Below the pieces are notes generated by a model, which was given only the letters and a program-made list of their open reading frames with translations, did not search any database and was not told the DNA's origin. From the IMG/VR virus record IMGVR_UViG_3300036832_000364, positions 1 through 39,356 of that record: 39,356 bases of DNA; one strand, 5' to 3'. Source of the stretch: a virus. Position 1 is the first letter of the stretch. Each line of letters opens with the position of its first letter. This document shows, piece after piece, positions 1 through 8,308 of this stretch. The translations under genes and the position numbers were made by a program.

Positions 1-1
1 C

Positions 2-49
2 AATGCTTACTGGGATAGTACTACTTGGCAGGCGGGGATTGCGCCGTGA
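2..49 (+). CDS. 3' end of an upstream structural gene (partial)
   Basis: The window opens inside a reading frame whose last residues read NAYWDSTTWQAGIAP before a TGA at 47-49. The stop overlaps the GTG start of the next gene in a GTGA junction, the arrangement used all through this genome. That is why I take it as a real gene end rather than a chance frame. Its place before the connector genes fits a major capsid or other virion protein, but 15 residues are too few to tell. Confidence 0.5.
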   Translation, partial: NAYWDSTTWQAGIAP

Positions 50-249
50 GCGACGACACCAAGGCAACAAAGGAAACTCGCGACAGGCTGAATGCAATCA
101 CGCCACCATTCCCGTGGGAAAAGGTTTCTGGTGGCAAGGTTGCACAAGCCGAGGCAGCAGCTGCGTCTGAGGCACCTGCTACCGACACGACAGCGCCTGC
201 TGCCGATGCGCCAGCCGACACCTCTGCTGGTACCACCGAGACCCCATGA
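46..249 (+). CDS. Small Ala/Thr/Pro-rich protein of the head region
   Basis: A 67-residue protein. The first 30 residues are charged and contain a PPFPWEK segment; the rest is low-complexity Ala, Thr, Pro and Asp (AAAASEAPATDTT and similar), so it is probably an extended tail. I use the GTG at 46 because it overlaps the upstream stop as GTGA; a TTG at 25 is the only alternative. It lies between the upstream virion gene and the connector gene and may be a minor head protein. I do not recognise a family. Confidence 0.7.
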   Translation: MSDDTKATKETRDRLNAITPPFPWEKVSGGKVAQAEAAAASEAPATDTTAPAADAPADTSAGTTETP

Positions 250-260
250 GGTGAAGTGAA

Positions 261-1100
261 ATGACTGCTGCAACACCTGTTCAGAGCTCAAGCTGGATAA
301 CCTTTGATCAAGTTGCTACCAAGCTTGGTGATGAGGCACCCAAGGACAGCACTGGACAGGTGTTGTTGCAGTCGCAGATTGATTCTGCGGTCGAATTGTT
401 GTACGCATTGAGCGGCAGACAATTCCCTGGTTCTGTGAGCGCAATTGTTCGACCGACATCACGTCCACAAACATGTCCTGATCTCATATATGACAGATTT
501 CTGGCTGCCGGTGGTGGGTTTGGATGGAACGCGGCCTGGCTATGGGGCACCTGTGCTGGTGGCCTCGGGTGCTCTGGATGCTGCGGACCGTCCAGTATAG
601 GGTTGGGTCGCAGCCCCATTTCGACTATCGAATGGGTTCAGATTGATGGTGAGGAGATTGACAAAACTGAATACCGAGTTGATGACGCGAAGTGGTTGGT
701 ACGCCAAACATGTTGTGATGGTTGGCCAACATGTCAGAACTTGTCGTGTCCTCTGGGAGATCCATGCACCTTTGGCGTCAACTTCACTTTCGGTCAAGAT
801 CCTCCCCAATCAGGCATTGATGCCGCGCTGATCCTTGCTGCTGAGTTCTATCGCAGTGCGACACCAGGCCTCAATTGTCAATTGCCACAACGAGTTACAA
901 GCATTACAAGGCAAGGCGTGTCGTTTGCAATCTTGGATCCACAGACATTCCTTCAGAATGGTCGCACGGGCATCTACCAAGTCGACATGTTCCTCCGCGC
1001 CTACAACCCCGCAGGACAAATTCGTCGTCCAATGGTTTGGTCGCCAGATGTGCCGAACACAGCGCGTCGCACCACAATGCCGGTGGTGAATCCATTGTGA
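261..1100 (+). CDS. Head-to-tail connector (adaptor-like) protein
   Basis: A 279-residue protein. The N-terminal part (roughly residues 15-55) has the helical pattern of phage connector adaptors of the HK97 gp6 type, with a segment like QSQIDSAVELLYALSGRQF. The middle is unusually rich in cysteine and glycine (TCAGGLGCSGCCG, then TCCDGWPTCQNLSC), which could mean disulphide or metal stabilisation. The C-terminal part (IYQVDMFLRAYNPAG) is typical of the end of these adaptors. The ATG at 261 has GGTGAAGTG just upstream. It overlaps the next gene by four bases. Family assignment rests on pattern and gene order. Confidence 0.7.
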   Translation: MTAATPVQSSSWITFDQVATKLGDEAPKDSTGQVLLQSQIDSAVELLYALSGRQFPGSVSAIVRPTSRPQTCPDLIYDRFLAAGGGFGWNAAWLWGTCAGGLGCSGCCGPSSIGLGRSPISTIEWVQIDGEEIDKTEYRVDDAKWLVRQTCCDGWPTCQNLSCPLGDPCTFGVNFTFGQDPPQSGIDAALILAAEFYRSATPGLNCQLPQRVTSITRQGVSFAILDPQTFLQNGRTGIYQVDMFLRAYNPAGQIRRPMVWSPDVPNTARRTTMPVVNPL

Positions 1101-1597
1101 TATATGACGTCGCCAACAAGTTGCTTGGTCTTGTGGCTAATGAACTTACGGGACTTGGCATTTTGGTTCCAGAAAGGCAATATCTGGCGCCAGGCAGCGA
1201 TGTCGTTTTTGATTGCGAACAACTTACAGTGCGCATCGCTCGTGTTATTCCAGGCATGCAAGGCGCAGACACGACATTCCCAGTTGTGACGCATAGCAAG
1301 TTGCGTAAGACTGCTGAGCTCTTTGTCACCATTGTGCGTTGTGTGCCTACGATGCATGACAATGGTGATCCACCGACTGTCGATGAATACATGGCTTCCA
1401 GTCAGATAACATTTGCTGATGCATTTGCTCTGCGGGTGGCGTTGGAGAACATTGAGCATCAGCATTTGTTGGTGCCTGTCAATGTGCCGTGCACAGTTGG
1501 GCAACTCAACACGCTTGGGCCACTTGGCGGACTCGCTGCTTGTGACATGATGTTCAGTGTTGAGCTCGTCAGCAATCCAACGGGGTGGGTGGGTTAG
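1097..1597 (+). CDS. Head-tail connector / tail terminator-like protein
   Basis: A 166-residue protein read from the GTG at 1097, which overlaps the preceding TGA (GTGA). A longer frame exists upstream but would run inside the connector gene. Segments such as CEQLTVRIARVIPGMQG and ELFVTIVRCVP resemble the beta-rich tail-terminator or completion proteins that follow adaptors in siphoviruses. The call is based mainly on position and texture; a head stopper is an equally possible role. Confidence 0.55.
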   Translation: MIYDVANKLLGLVANELTGLGILVPERQYLAPGSDVVFDCEQLTVRIARVIPGMQGADTTFPVVTHSKLRKTAELFVTIVRCVPTMHDNGDPPTVDEYMASSQITFADAFALRVALENIEHQHLLVPVNVPCTVGQLNTLGPLGGLAACDMMFSVELVSNPTGWVG

Positions 1598-1598
1598 C

Positions 1599-2057
1599 AT
1601 GATGGGTGGCAAGATCAACAACGGTCCTGGCTACAAGATTATCATTGATAGCAAGGCACTTGATAACATGCTTCGTGGCCCAAACGGCGAGGTTGTGCGT
1701 GATCTAATTCGTCGTGCAGAAATGTTGCAGCGCTTGGCAAAAGATCAGTGTGGTTTCGGAAAAGGAAATGATCCACACGGACACTTGCGCGATAGCATCG
1801 TCAAGCGCGTGATGTCTGGTGGCCAAAATCCACAGGTGATGGTTGGCAGTAGCCATCCAATTGCTATGATTCACCATGAAGGCACGCGAGCACATCTTAT
1901 TGAGCCAAAGAGCGCCAGTGTGCTCGCGTGGGAAGATGGCTCAGCAGTAGGTGGTATGCGATTTGCTAGGCGCGTCAATCACCCAGGCACCAAGCCCAAC
2001 AGGTATCTCACCGACAACCTGCCGGCCATCATTCACGAGAGTGGGAATTACAAGTGA
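1599..2057 (+). CDS. HK97 gp10-like head-tail/tail component
   Basis: A 152-residue protein starting at tandem ATG codons (1599 and 1602), two bases after the previous stop. It opens with a short beta segment and a helical stretch (LRGPNGEVVRDLIRRAEMLQRLAK). It then has GSSHPIAMIHHEGTRAH, which matches the HxGT-type stretch of HK97 gp10-like tail components, and ends with an RFARRVNHPGTKPNRYL segment characteristic of that family. It probably acts at the head-tail joining site. It overlaps the tail assembly chaperone gene by GTGA. Confidence 0.65.
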   Translation: MMGGKINNGPGYKIIIDSKALDNMLRGPNGEVVRDLIRRAEMLQRLAKDQCGFGKGNDPHGHLRDSIVKRVMSGGQNPQVMVGSSHPIAMIHHEGTRAHLIEPKSASVLAWEDGSAVGGMRFARRVNHPGTKPNRYLTDNLPAIIHESGNYK

Positions 2058-2404
2058 CCAAGACTTTCAAGTCTGTACGCAGCAAGCGGCCGCCACTCGA
2101 CTTTGAGCTTGAATATGAGAAGATGATTGATGGCGATTGGGTTGAGCAGACCGACAAGTTCAAGGCAAGGCCAATGGTTTCAGGCCATCTACTCATGCAG
2201 ATTGCTACAGCAATGGAGTCTGGTGTAGCTATTCAATCTGCTGAGATGATCAAGCTACTCAACAGTGCAATCACGCCTGAAGACAAAGATCGTTTTATGA
2301 CTCTCATTGATGACAATGATGTTGCTATTCCCATTGAAACGCTTGGTGAAATCCTTGCGTGGCTTGCTGAGGAATACACTGGAAACCCTACGAAACTGGT
2401 CTAG
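2054..2404 (+). CDS. Tail assembly chaperone, zero-frame product
   Basis: A 116-residue protein from a GTG overlapping the previous stop. Size, acidic helical character and position directly before the tape measure gene are those of the siphophage tail assembly chaperone (lambda gpG counterpart). A slippery heptamer A AAC CCU lies in frame at 2383-2389, six codons from the stop. A -1 shift there joins this product to the following frame, giving the longer gpGT-type protein. The chaperones bind the tape measure during tail assembly and are not part of the virion. Confidence 0.8.
   Translation: MTKTFKSVRSKRPPLDFELEYEKMIDGDWVEQTDKFKARPMVSGHLLMQIATAMESGVAIQSAEMIKLLNSAITPEDKDRFMTLIDDNDVAIPIETLGEILAWLAEEYTGNPTKLV
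2383..2389 (+). promoter_or_regulatory. Candidate -1 ribosomal frameshift site (AAACCCT)
   Basis: Read in the frame of the upstream gene, the bases are A AAC CCT, which fits the X XXY YYZ rule for simultaneous -1 slippage. After the shift the ribosome reads AAA CCC TAC GAA ACT and continues into the open -1 frame, bypassing the TAG at 2402-2404. Its position at the junction of the two tail-chaperone frames is the canonical one. Confidence 0.7.
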
Positions 2405-2736
2405 CCTTATTGGGCTGGGCCAGGCAAAATTACGCAGACTTCAATGGGAGACTTCTGCGGAATGGAGTTGATTGGGAAAAGATTGACGCAGATGATCTTG
2501 CTGATATCTGTTACAGCATGATTGTCGATGACGTCATGAACATGGAGACTTCGAGAGTCGAAGCGCGTGAGACTATCGACAAGCGACTTGAGGATGCTGA
2601 GATGCGAGCCAAACTTCAACGTGGCGTGAAGGTTGAGCCCAAGCCATTCGTGCTTGACGCATCTACAATGGCGCGTATGGGGATCAAGATGCCGAAGCCT
2701 GCTCTCCCAGACACCCCGCAAGGTGGTGTGAAATGA
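2389..2736 (+). CDS. Tail assembly chaperone, -1 frameshift extension
   Basis: An open frame of about 116 codons counted from the slip site. It reads YETGLALLGWARQNYADFNG and then a charged helical region ending in DTPQGGVK. The only independent start nearby is a TTG at 2410 with no convincing ribosome site, so it is most likely made only as a fusion to the upstream product, like lambda gpT. It ends in an ATGA overlap with the tape measure gene. The junction is inferred from the slippery heptamer. Confidence 0.75.
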   Translation, partial: YETGLALLGWARQNYADFNGRLLRNGVDWEKIDADDLADICYSMIVDDVMNMETSRVEARETIDKRLEDAEMRAKLQRGVKVEPKPFVLDASTMARMGIKMPKPALPDTPQGGVK

Positions 2737-5054
2737 CTGTTATCGGTGAAGCTTACATCATGATCAAAGGTGTAAGTGAAGGTGACACCAAGGGTCTTGA
2801 CAAGATAGAGCAGCAAGTCTCTGGCGTCGGTGGTGCGGCTGAAAAGTCAACTGGCAAAGCACGTGCTGCTTTTCGTGCAATGGGTGGCGCATTGAGTTCT
2901 GCTTTTGGGCCTGCATTTGCACCAATTGAAGAATTCACTTCGAAATTCGAAGGCTTGAGCTTGAGCAGTGGCAAGTTCAAAGAAAATGCCGGCAAAAACA
3001 TGCTTGCTGCTGGTGGCGCTATAACTGCTGCTGGCACATTGTTGACGACTGTCTCTGATAAGGACAAGATTGCCACCAAGCAACTGCAAGGAGCAGTTAC
3101 CAATGCTGGTGGATCATGGTCGAAATACAAAGAGGAGACTGAAAAGACAGTCAAGTCGCAAGAAAAGTTTGGCCACAATGCGGTTGACACGCAAGATGCC
3201 TTGAAAGGCTTGGTAACCAAGACTGGCGATGTCGAAGGCAGTTACAAGAACATGGGTCTTGTATCTGACATTGCCGCCAGTAAGAACATCAGCATGAGTG
3301 CCGCAAGTAAGCTTGTTGGCCAAGCAATGACTGGTAACACCAGAGTTCTCAAGCAATTCGGCATTAGTCAAGATGACATCAACAAGAAGATCGACACCGG
3401 TGCTATCCACACTAAGAATCTTCAAATGGCACAGGCACTTGCTGCTGCTGAGTCAAATAAGAATTCATTGGCGACATTGAAGTTGCGCGATGCGCATCTA
3501 CATGAGGAACTTGCGACAACAAAGGACAAAGGCGCACAGGAAGCAATTCGCAAGGAATTGGCCGCAGATGCTCAAAAGCGTGGTGACTTGACAAACGCAA
3601 TGGGCAAGAACAAGGATAGGGCCAAAGAACTCAAGGATCAGATCAAGGAATTGTCAACGGGCACAGTGAAAGGCAGTGCTGCCGTTGATTTGATCGGTGC
3701 CAAGATGAAAGGCCAGGCAGCCATTGCTGCTGACACATTCAGTGGCAAGATGAAGGCAGTCAAGGCTCGTGTTGAAGACTTCGTTGGTGAAGTCGGTCAA
3801 AAGGTTGGTCCGGCATTGCAAGTTGCTGGGCCTGCAATGATGGGTTTTGGTGCCATCATTGAGTCTGGTGTCGTCGGCAAGCTCGGCAAGGGTTTGAAGG
3901 CAATCAAAGACTTCATGTCGATGGAAAAGCTTGCTGGTGTAGCAACCAAGGTATGGACCGGTATTCAAGCAGCGTTCAACATCATCATGGACGCCAACCC
4001 AATCATGTTGATCGTGATTGCGATTGCTGCATTGATTGCAATCATTGTGATCGCGTACATCAAGTTCAAGCCATTCCGTGATCTGGTCAATGCGATCGGC
4101 AAGGATATCAAGAACATCTTTGTCACGGCGCTTGACTTTGTCATAAGAGCATTCCATGCGTTCATAGGCGTCTTTGAAGCAGTGTGGAAGACACTAGTTC
4201 GCATCATCAAGAACTATTGGCCAATCATCTTAGCGGTCCTTGTGCCATTCATTGGCATACCTGTCATCATTGCTCGTAGTTGGAACAAAATCATTGGCTT
4301 CTTCCGTGGGCTATGGAACACTGTTTACAACACAATCAAGAACTTCATTAGCAAGATTCTTGATGGTCTTCGTAGTTTGTGGGATAAGGGTTCTGGCTTG
4401 GTGCGTAGCTTCATCAACAGCGTCGTGACGACAATCACTGGCTTGCCTGGTAAAGCGGCTGCTGCGCTGGCACAATTGGGCACCAAAGTCGCGGCCAAAT
4501 TCACAGGCATGGCGACGACTGCTAAGAGCACAGTGACAAACTTCGTCAGCAGTGTCGTAACATCCATTGGCAGTATTGTAAGCAAGTCAGTCTCGGCATT
4601 GGCTACATTTGGATCGTCAATCAAGACCAAGATCATGAATGCAGTCAGCGGTGCCGGTACTTGGTTGCTTCAAACTGGTAAGGATATGGCACAAGGCTTC
4701 ATCAACGGCATTACATCGATGTTTGGCTCAATCGCCAGTGCAGCTGGTAGCATGATCAGTCACCTTGGTCACTCTGTGGCGCATGCTTTGCACTTGGGTT
4801 CGCCATCCAAGCTTGCTATGGAGTGGGGTGCTCAAACTGGTGAGGGCTTTGCACTTGGCATCGAATCAAAGCACAATCGCGTTGGTGATGCTGCCACATC
4901 GCTTGTTGTGCCGATGGGCGCCAATGCTGCTGGTGTTGGTGGCGCTGGTCGAGTTATCAACTTGTTCCCATATGCTACAGTTGATTTCGGCCAGAATGAC
5001 CCAGCACAAATTGTACAAAGTCTTGAGAATGCAATCATTGCGAGTAGGCTGTGA
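2733..5054 (+). CDS. Tape measure protein
   Basis: A 773-residue protein that sets tail length and is threaded through the tail tube. Features: an Ala/Gly/Lys-rich N-terminal helical region; a long coiled-coil-like stretch (about residues 225-310, rich in Lys, Glu, Ala and Leu); two strongly hydrophobic clusters near residues 425-445 (LIVIAIAALIAIIVIAYIKF) and 495-515; and a C-terminal repetitive Ser/Thr/Ala region with alternating tryptophans. It ends with a GxGxxN-like segment (AQTGEGFALGIESKHN) typical of tape measures. The start is ATG within ATGA, preceded by AAGGTGGTG. At about 1.5 angstrom per residue, a tail near 115 nm is implied. Confidence 0.92.
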   Translation: MTVIGEAYIMIKGVSEGDTKGLDKIEQQVSGVGGAAEKSTGKARAAFRAMGGALSSAFGPAFAPIEEFTSKFEGLSLSSGKFKENAGKNMLAAGGAITAAGTLLTTVSDKDKIATKQLQGAVTNAGGSWSKYKEETEKTVKSQEKFGHNAVDTQDALKGLVTKTGDVEGSYKNMGLVSDIAASKNISMSAASKLVGQAMTGNTRVLKQFGISQDDINKKIDTGAIHTKNLQMAQALAAAESNKNSLATLKLRDAHLHEELATTKDKGAQEAIRKELAADAQKRGDLTNAMGKNKDRAKELKDQIKELSTGTVKGSAAVDLIGAKMKGQAAIAADTFSGKMKAVKARVEDFVGEVGQKVGPALQVAGPAMMGFGAIIESGVVGKLGKGLKAIKDFMSMEKLAGVATKVWTGIQAAFNIIMDANPIMLIVIAIAALIAIIVIAYIKFKPFRDLVNAIGKDIKNIFVTALDFVIRAFHAFIGVFEAVWKTLVRIIKNYWPIILAVLVPFIGIPVIIARSWNKIIGFFRGLWNTVYNTIKNFISKILDGLRSLWDKGSGLVRSFINSVVTTITGLPGKAAAALAQLGTKVAAKFTGMATTAKSTVTNFVSSVVTSIGSIVSKSVSALATFGSSIKTKIMNAVSGAGTWLLQTGKDMAQGFINGITSMFGSIASAAGSMISHLGHSVAHALHLGSPSKLAMEWGAQTGEGFALGIESKHNRVGDAATSLVVPMGANAAGVGGAGRVINLFPYATVDFGQNDPAQIVQSLENAIIASRL

Positions 5055-5062
5055 GGTGACAA

Positions 5063-5965
5063 ATGCCAACAACTTGCCGCTTGGTTGATGAACTCACTGG
5101 TGATAGCATCTGGCTTGAGTATGACGATGGCGACCCTATGTTCTGCGAAGCACCAATCAAAACAGGCAGTATCGACTATGGCTTTGCGTCGCCACGCGTA
5201 GTGCAGAACAACATCTCAGATGCCAATGGAACCACTGATTTGACTGAGTTTCACGCCGACAAAGTTGTCACGTGGAGCGGCTGGATCACGCCGACGCTGT
5301 CCGACCCATTCCCCGCATTGACATGGGATGCTGTTCGTAGACTCTGTGCGCCCAATCGACGACCATGGATGTTTGTTCAAGAGAATGGCTGGGATGCAGA
5401 GCGACGCATGGTGTTGCGTTGTGATAGTGTTACCGCACCGCTTGATCGAACATATGGGCCAGTCATTGTGGCCGCCATTACTTGGAAAGTCGCAAGTGGT
5501 GTCATGGAGTCGAGTGACCTCAATCAGCAGAATACATTGCTGAGTGGTGGCACTGGTGGCAAGTGCATTACTAGTACTGGCTTTTGCTTTGATCAATCAG
5601 GCTGTGCGTCATTCGGCGCAGGTGATTTTGGTGGCTCGACAATCATCACCAATGACGGCACTGTTGTCACATATCCAATCATTGTGTTTACTGGGCCATG
5701 TAAGAATCCACGAGTATTTGATCCAGCAACTCAGCAAGGCATCTATCTCAACTGCACTCTTGTTGCAAATCAACAGATCGTTGTTGACACACTCAACAAG
5801 ACTGTGCAAGAAGTAGCTGTGCCGACGCCTATCAATCGACTTGGCTACTATGACTTCACAAAGTCATCATGGATCACATTGGAATCTGGTGACAACGAAT
5901 TCGTGTATTTGTCCGATGACAAGCTCGGCACATGCACATTCTACTGGCGAGATAGGTGGACGTAA
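5063..5965 (+). CDS. Distal tail (Dit-like) protein
   Basis: A 300-residue protein directly after the tape measure gene, the usual place of the Dit hub protein that joins tail tube and tip. It opens with a beta-rich RLVDELTGDSIWLEYDDGD segment. Around residues 30-70 it has GSIDYGFASPRVVQNN and TWSGWITP, patterns common in Dit-like proteins of Gram-positive phages. The C-terminal half (YPIIVFTGPCKNPRVF ... NCTLVANQQIVVDTLNKTV) matches the second Dit beta-sandwich. The ATG at 5063 has GAGGTGAC upstream. Confidence 0.75.
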   Translation: MPTTCRLVDELTGDSIWLEYDDGDPMFCEAPIKTGSIDYGFASPRVVQNNISDANGTTDLTEFHADKVVTWSGWITPTLSDPFPALTWDAVRRLCAPNRRPWMFVQENGWDAERRMVLRCDSVTAPLDRTYGPVIVAAITWKVASGVMESSDLNQQNTLLSGGTGGKCITSTGFCFDQSGCASFGAGDFGGSTIITNDGTVVTYPIIVFTGPCKNPRVFDPATQQGIYLNCTLVANQQIVVDTLNKTVQEVAVPTPINRLGYYDFTKSSWITLESGDNEFVYLSDDKLGTCTFYWRDRWT

Positions 5966-6916
5966 ATGACTGCTCCAGTTGTTCATGGTGATGTAATACC
6001 CCTGTGGATGCAGCCAACGACCGCATCTGGCGAGCCTGCACAGATCTGTTATGGCGCAATGGATTACAGGCAGATGATTGCTGCCATATTCCCAACACCT
6101 GGTGTGGTTGGTGTGTCTGATTGGGGCATATCTGCGGGTGGCGGTGCCATCCTCAATATCGCTGTTGGAAATGCTGTGGTCGCTGGGAACAGCGCAGCGT
6201 CGATGTACAGCTATCTATGCGTCAATCGCGCCATCAAGACAACCCAGCCGCCTGGCCCGCCAAACACTCAGAACAGATATGATCTCATTGTGTTGACTGC
6301 ACACGATGGTCAAGTGCTTGGCGATCACATCTATGAATGGCAAGTACAATGCATTTCTGGATCCGAAGCGGCCTCACCGTCTATCCCCGCAACGCCCAAG
6401 GACAGTATCAATCTTGCCGCCGTGTTGCGAAAGCCAGGTGCTGCAACAATTGCAGCCGCTGATATCACTGACTTGCGCAAACTCGCTTTGCTGCCTACAC
6501 AGCCAAAGAGCAGAGTGTATTGGAAGTCTGAGTCAACTGCCAACAGTCCTACATTCACGACCGCAGAAAAGAAAGACACAACAGTACCAGACTTAGTTGT
6601 GGATGTTTTGGTTGCTGGTACTTATCGCATCATGGCTACTGCCATCATTCAAAACACAGCTGCTGGTCGTACATACATGCGAGTGCGGGATGGTGGCAGC
6701 TCATCGCCTGCCGTTGCTTCAACGTTGCTTGCTTATGCACAGGGGTATACTGTTGCTGGCTCTGGCGGCAACAATACATTGGTGTTGCTTTCTGACCTTT
6801 CGCTTTCAGTAGGACGACACATACTTGGCTTGTTTGCCAACACATCGGTAGGCACAGGCACATTGACGGCAAGCACGACTGCGCGTAAGCAATTGTCTGT
6901 GTACCAGGTGGCCTGA
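5966..6916 (+). CDS. Minor tail protein (tail-tip / baseplate component)
   Basis: A 316-residue protein starting immediately after the preceding TAA. The N-terminal 150 residues contain a glycine-rich beta region (WGISAGGGAILNIAVGNAVVAG) and NRYDLIVLTAHDGQV, a pattern often seen in phage baseplate or structural proteins. A linker with ADITDLRK follows, then a C-terminal beta-sandwich-like domain (TYRIMATAIIQNTAAGRTYMRV ...) that could bind a receptor or decorate the tip. The stop overlaps the next start. Role inferred from position. Confidence 0.6.
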   Translation: MTAPVVHGDVIPLWMQPTTASGEPAQICYGAMDYRQMIAAIFPTPGVVGVSDWGISAGGGAILNIAVGNAVVAGNSAASMYSYLCVNRAIKTTQPPGPPNTQNRYDLIVLTAHDGQVLGDHIYEWQVQCISGSEAASPSIPATPKDSINLAAVLRKPGAATIAAADITDLRKLALLPTQPKSRVYWKSESTANSPTFTTAEKKDTTVPDLVVDVLVAGTYRIMATAIIQNTAAGRTYMRVRDGGSSSPAVASTLLAYAQGYTVAGSGGNNTLVLLSDLSLSVGRHILGLFANTSVGTGTLTASTTARKQLSVYQVA

Positions 6917-8088
6917 TGACGGTATTTGGTGCTGATCTTCAGGATGTGCTATCGGCATTAGCACAGCCTTTGCTTGACCCCACGGCAGGTCCGCAACCAA
7001 GAGCTTCAACAGCACCATCAAAGGTGTGGCCAAAGACAAATTGGCAAGTTATCATAGGCCAGAATAACATCGGTCCTCAGTATGAGTTGTCAACAGTAAG
7101 TCAACGTGCCTTATCATATCACATGACAGACAGCGCCAATATGACGTTTGTCATGGATGGCAGTGATCCGGCACTCAAGTACATTGTTGAGCTTGTCACA
7201 GATGTGTGGTTGTATCGCAATGGCATCTTGATGTTTCGTGGGCGCATTGGTAGCTCGCAAGACAGTCTCGATGGCGAGGCTGACACATATACAGTCACTA
7301 TCACTGCCTTTGATTATCGTGAATGGCTTGCACGACAACTACTTCAGCCGTCACGCAAGTGGTCGTGGCGCAATCAAACGCAGGCACAAATCATTCGTGA
7401 CATCTTCACATACTGCATCAGCGGGCAATCAGGCATTCACCCGACATTCACCATTGACACGATTGGCATGCCGTCAACTAAGGTCAACTTCGACACCACG
7501 GCAGGCACTTCTGTAAAAGAAGTCATTGGTGTGATGGCTGGCTTTGGCTGGCAAGTCTTCCCCAATAGTAATATGGGGATCACGCTCAAAGCAATGTCAC
7601 CATTCTACTATCAGTACAACGACAACTTTGTGCTTGAATATGGTGGCTCAGTCAGCAAAGTCACTCGTAGTCTTGATACCGGTGCCTATGCGAATAGTGT
7701 TGTATACACTGGTGATATGAACCTTGCGCCTGTGCAGAAAGACGTTTCTGGAATCGGAACGTCATTGCAAGGTCGCTTGGGCTTGTGCTTGAGTAACCCA
7801 TCAATCGTTGATACAGCACATCTTGCTACAGCAGCCCAATCGGCAGCCAACAATCAAATTGCGATTGTGCCGCAATGGTCTTGTGAGCTAGCACCTGGGC
7901 ACTGGCAGAGTAGCGCAGACGCTTGGATTGGGGATATCTGCAAGTTCGTTATCAGAAAGAACAGGCTAGTCATCAATGATTCATATAGAATCACGGATAT
8001 AGACATCAGCATCAATGATGACTCTACCAAAGCCGATGGCCTCACATTCACAATCCAGAAGCCAGCCAGTCTACCACCAAGGCATTGA
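6916..8088 (+). CDS. Tail-associated (Tal/gp27-like) minor tail protein
   Basis: A 390-residue protein following the Dit-like gene by one gene. Segments such as FVMDGSDPALKYIVELVTDVWLYRNGILMFRGRIG and TVTITAFDYREWLARQL fit the gp27-like hub fold shared by phage Tal proteins, which begins with a statement of position and 'internal frame' strands. The later KEVIGVMAGFGWQVFPN is also typical. No peptidase or lysozyme domain follows, so the protein is only the hub. The ATG overlaps the previous stop (TGATG). Confidence 0.65.
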   Translation: MTVFGADLQDVLSALAQPLLDPTAGPQPRASTAPSKVWPKTNWQVIIGQNNIGPQYELSTVSQRALSYHMTDSANMTFVMDGSDPALKYIVELVTDVWLYRNGILMFRGRIGSSQDSLDGEADTYTVTITAFDYREWLARQLLQPSRKWSWRNQTQAQIIRDIFTYCISGQSGIHPTFTIDTIGMPSTKVNFDTTAGTSVKEVIGVMAGFGWQVFPNSNMGITLKAMSPFYYQYNDNFVLEYGGSVSKVTRSLDTGAYANSVVYTGDMNLAPVQKDVSGIGTSLQGRLGLCLSNPSIVDTAHLATAAQSAANNQIAIVPQWSCELAPGHWQSSADAWIGDICKFVIRKNRLVINDSYRITDIDISINDDSTKADGLTFTIQKPASLPPRH

Positions 8089-8089
8089 T

Positions 8090-8299
8090 ATGGCAATTGA
8101 AGATGTTCGTAACCGCTTCGTTTTCCACCCCGCAACTGATGACACTGGACCATTGCATGAAGAAGTTCGCACACGCTGCTTGGCTTTGGCAGAGTCATTG
8201 TTGATCATCATGCCGCCTGGTCGTCATGCGTCACTCGCGTTGACAACGCTTGAGGAAACGATGCACTGGGCCAACGCAGCGATTGCTTGCGATAGCTGA
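8090..8299 (+). CDS. acb2: Acb2-like anti-CBASS cyclic-nucleotide sponge
   Basis: A 69-residue protein starting one base after the preceding stop (an earlier in-frame start would lie inside the tail gene). It begins MAIEDVRNRFVFHPAT, then has LHEEVRTRCLALAESLL and PGRHASLALTTLEETMHWANAAIA. The NRF-x-(Y/F)HP opening, the SLALT-x-LEE segment and the (M)xWANAAIA ending are the hallmarks I know for the Acb2/Tad1 hairpin domain. These small proteins bind cyclic oligonucleotides and so block CBASS or Thoeris defence. It sits between two tail genes, so it would be made with the late genes. No biochemical role is proven for this copy. Confidence 0.8.
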   Translation: MAIEDVRNRFVFHPATDDTGPLHEEVRTRCLALAESLLIIMPPGRHASLALTTLEETMHWANAAIACDS

Positions 8300-8308
8300 G
8301 GAATAGCC

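Noticed and set aside
1001-1621. Long antisense frames, here and under other structural genes
   Set aside because: They mirror well-supported + strand genes, have no ribosome sites, and no - strand gene is supported elsewhere in the window.
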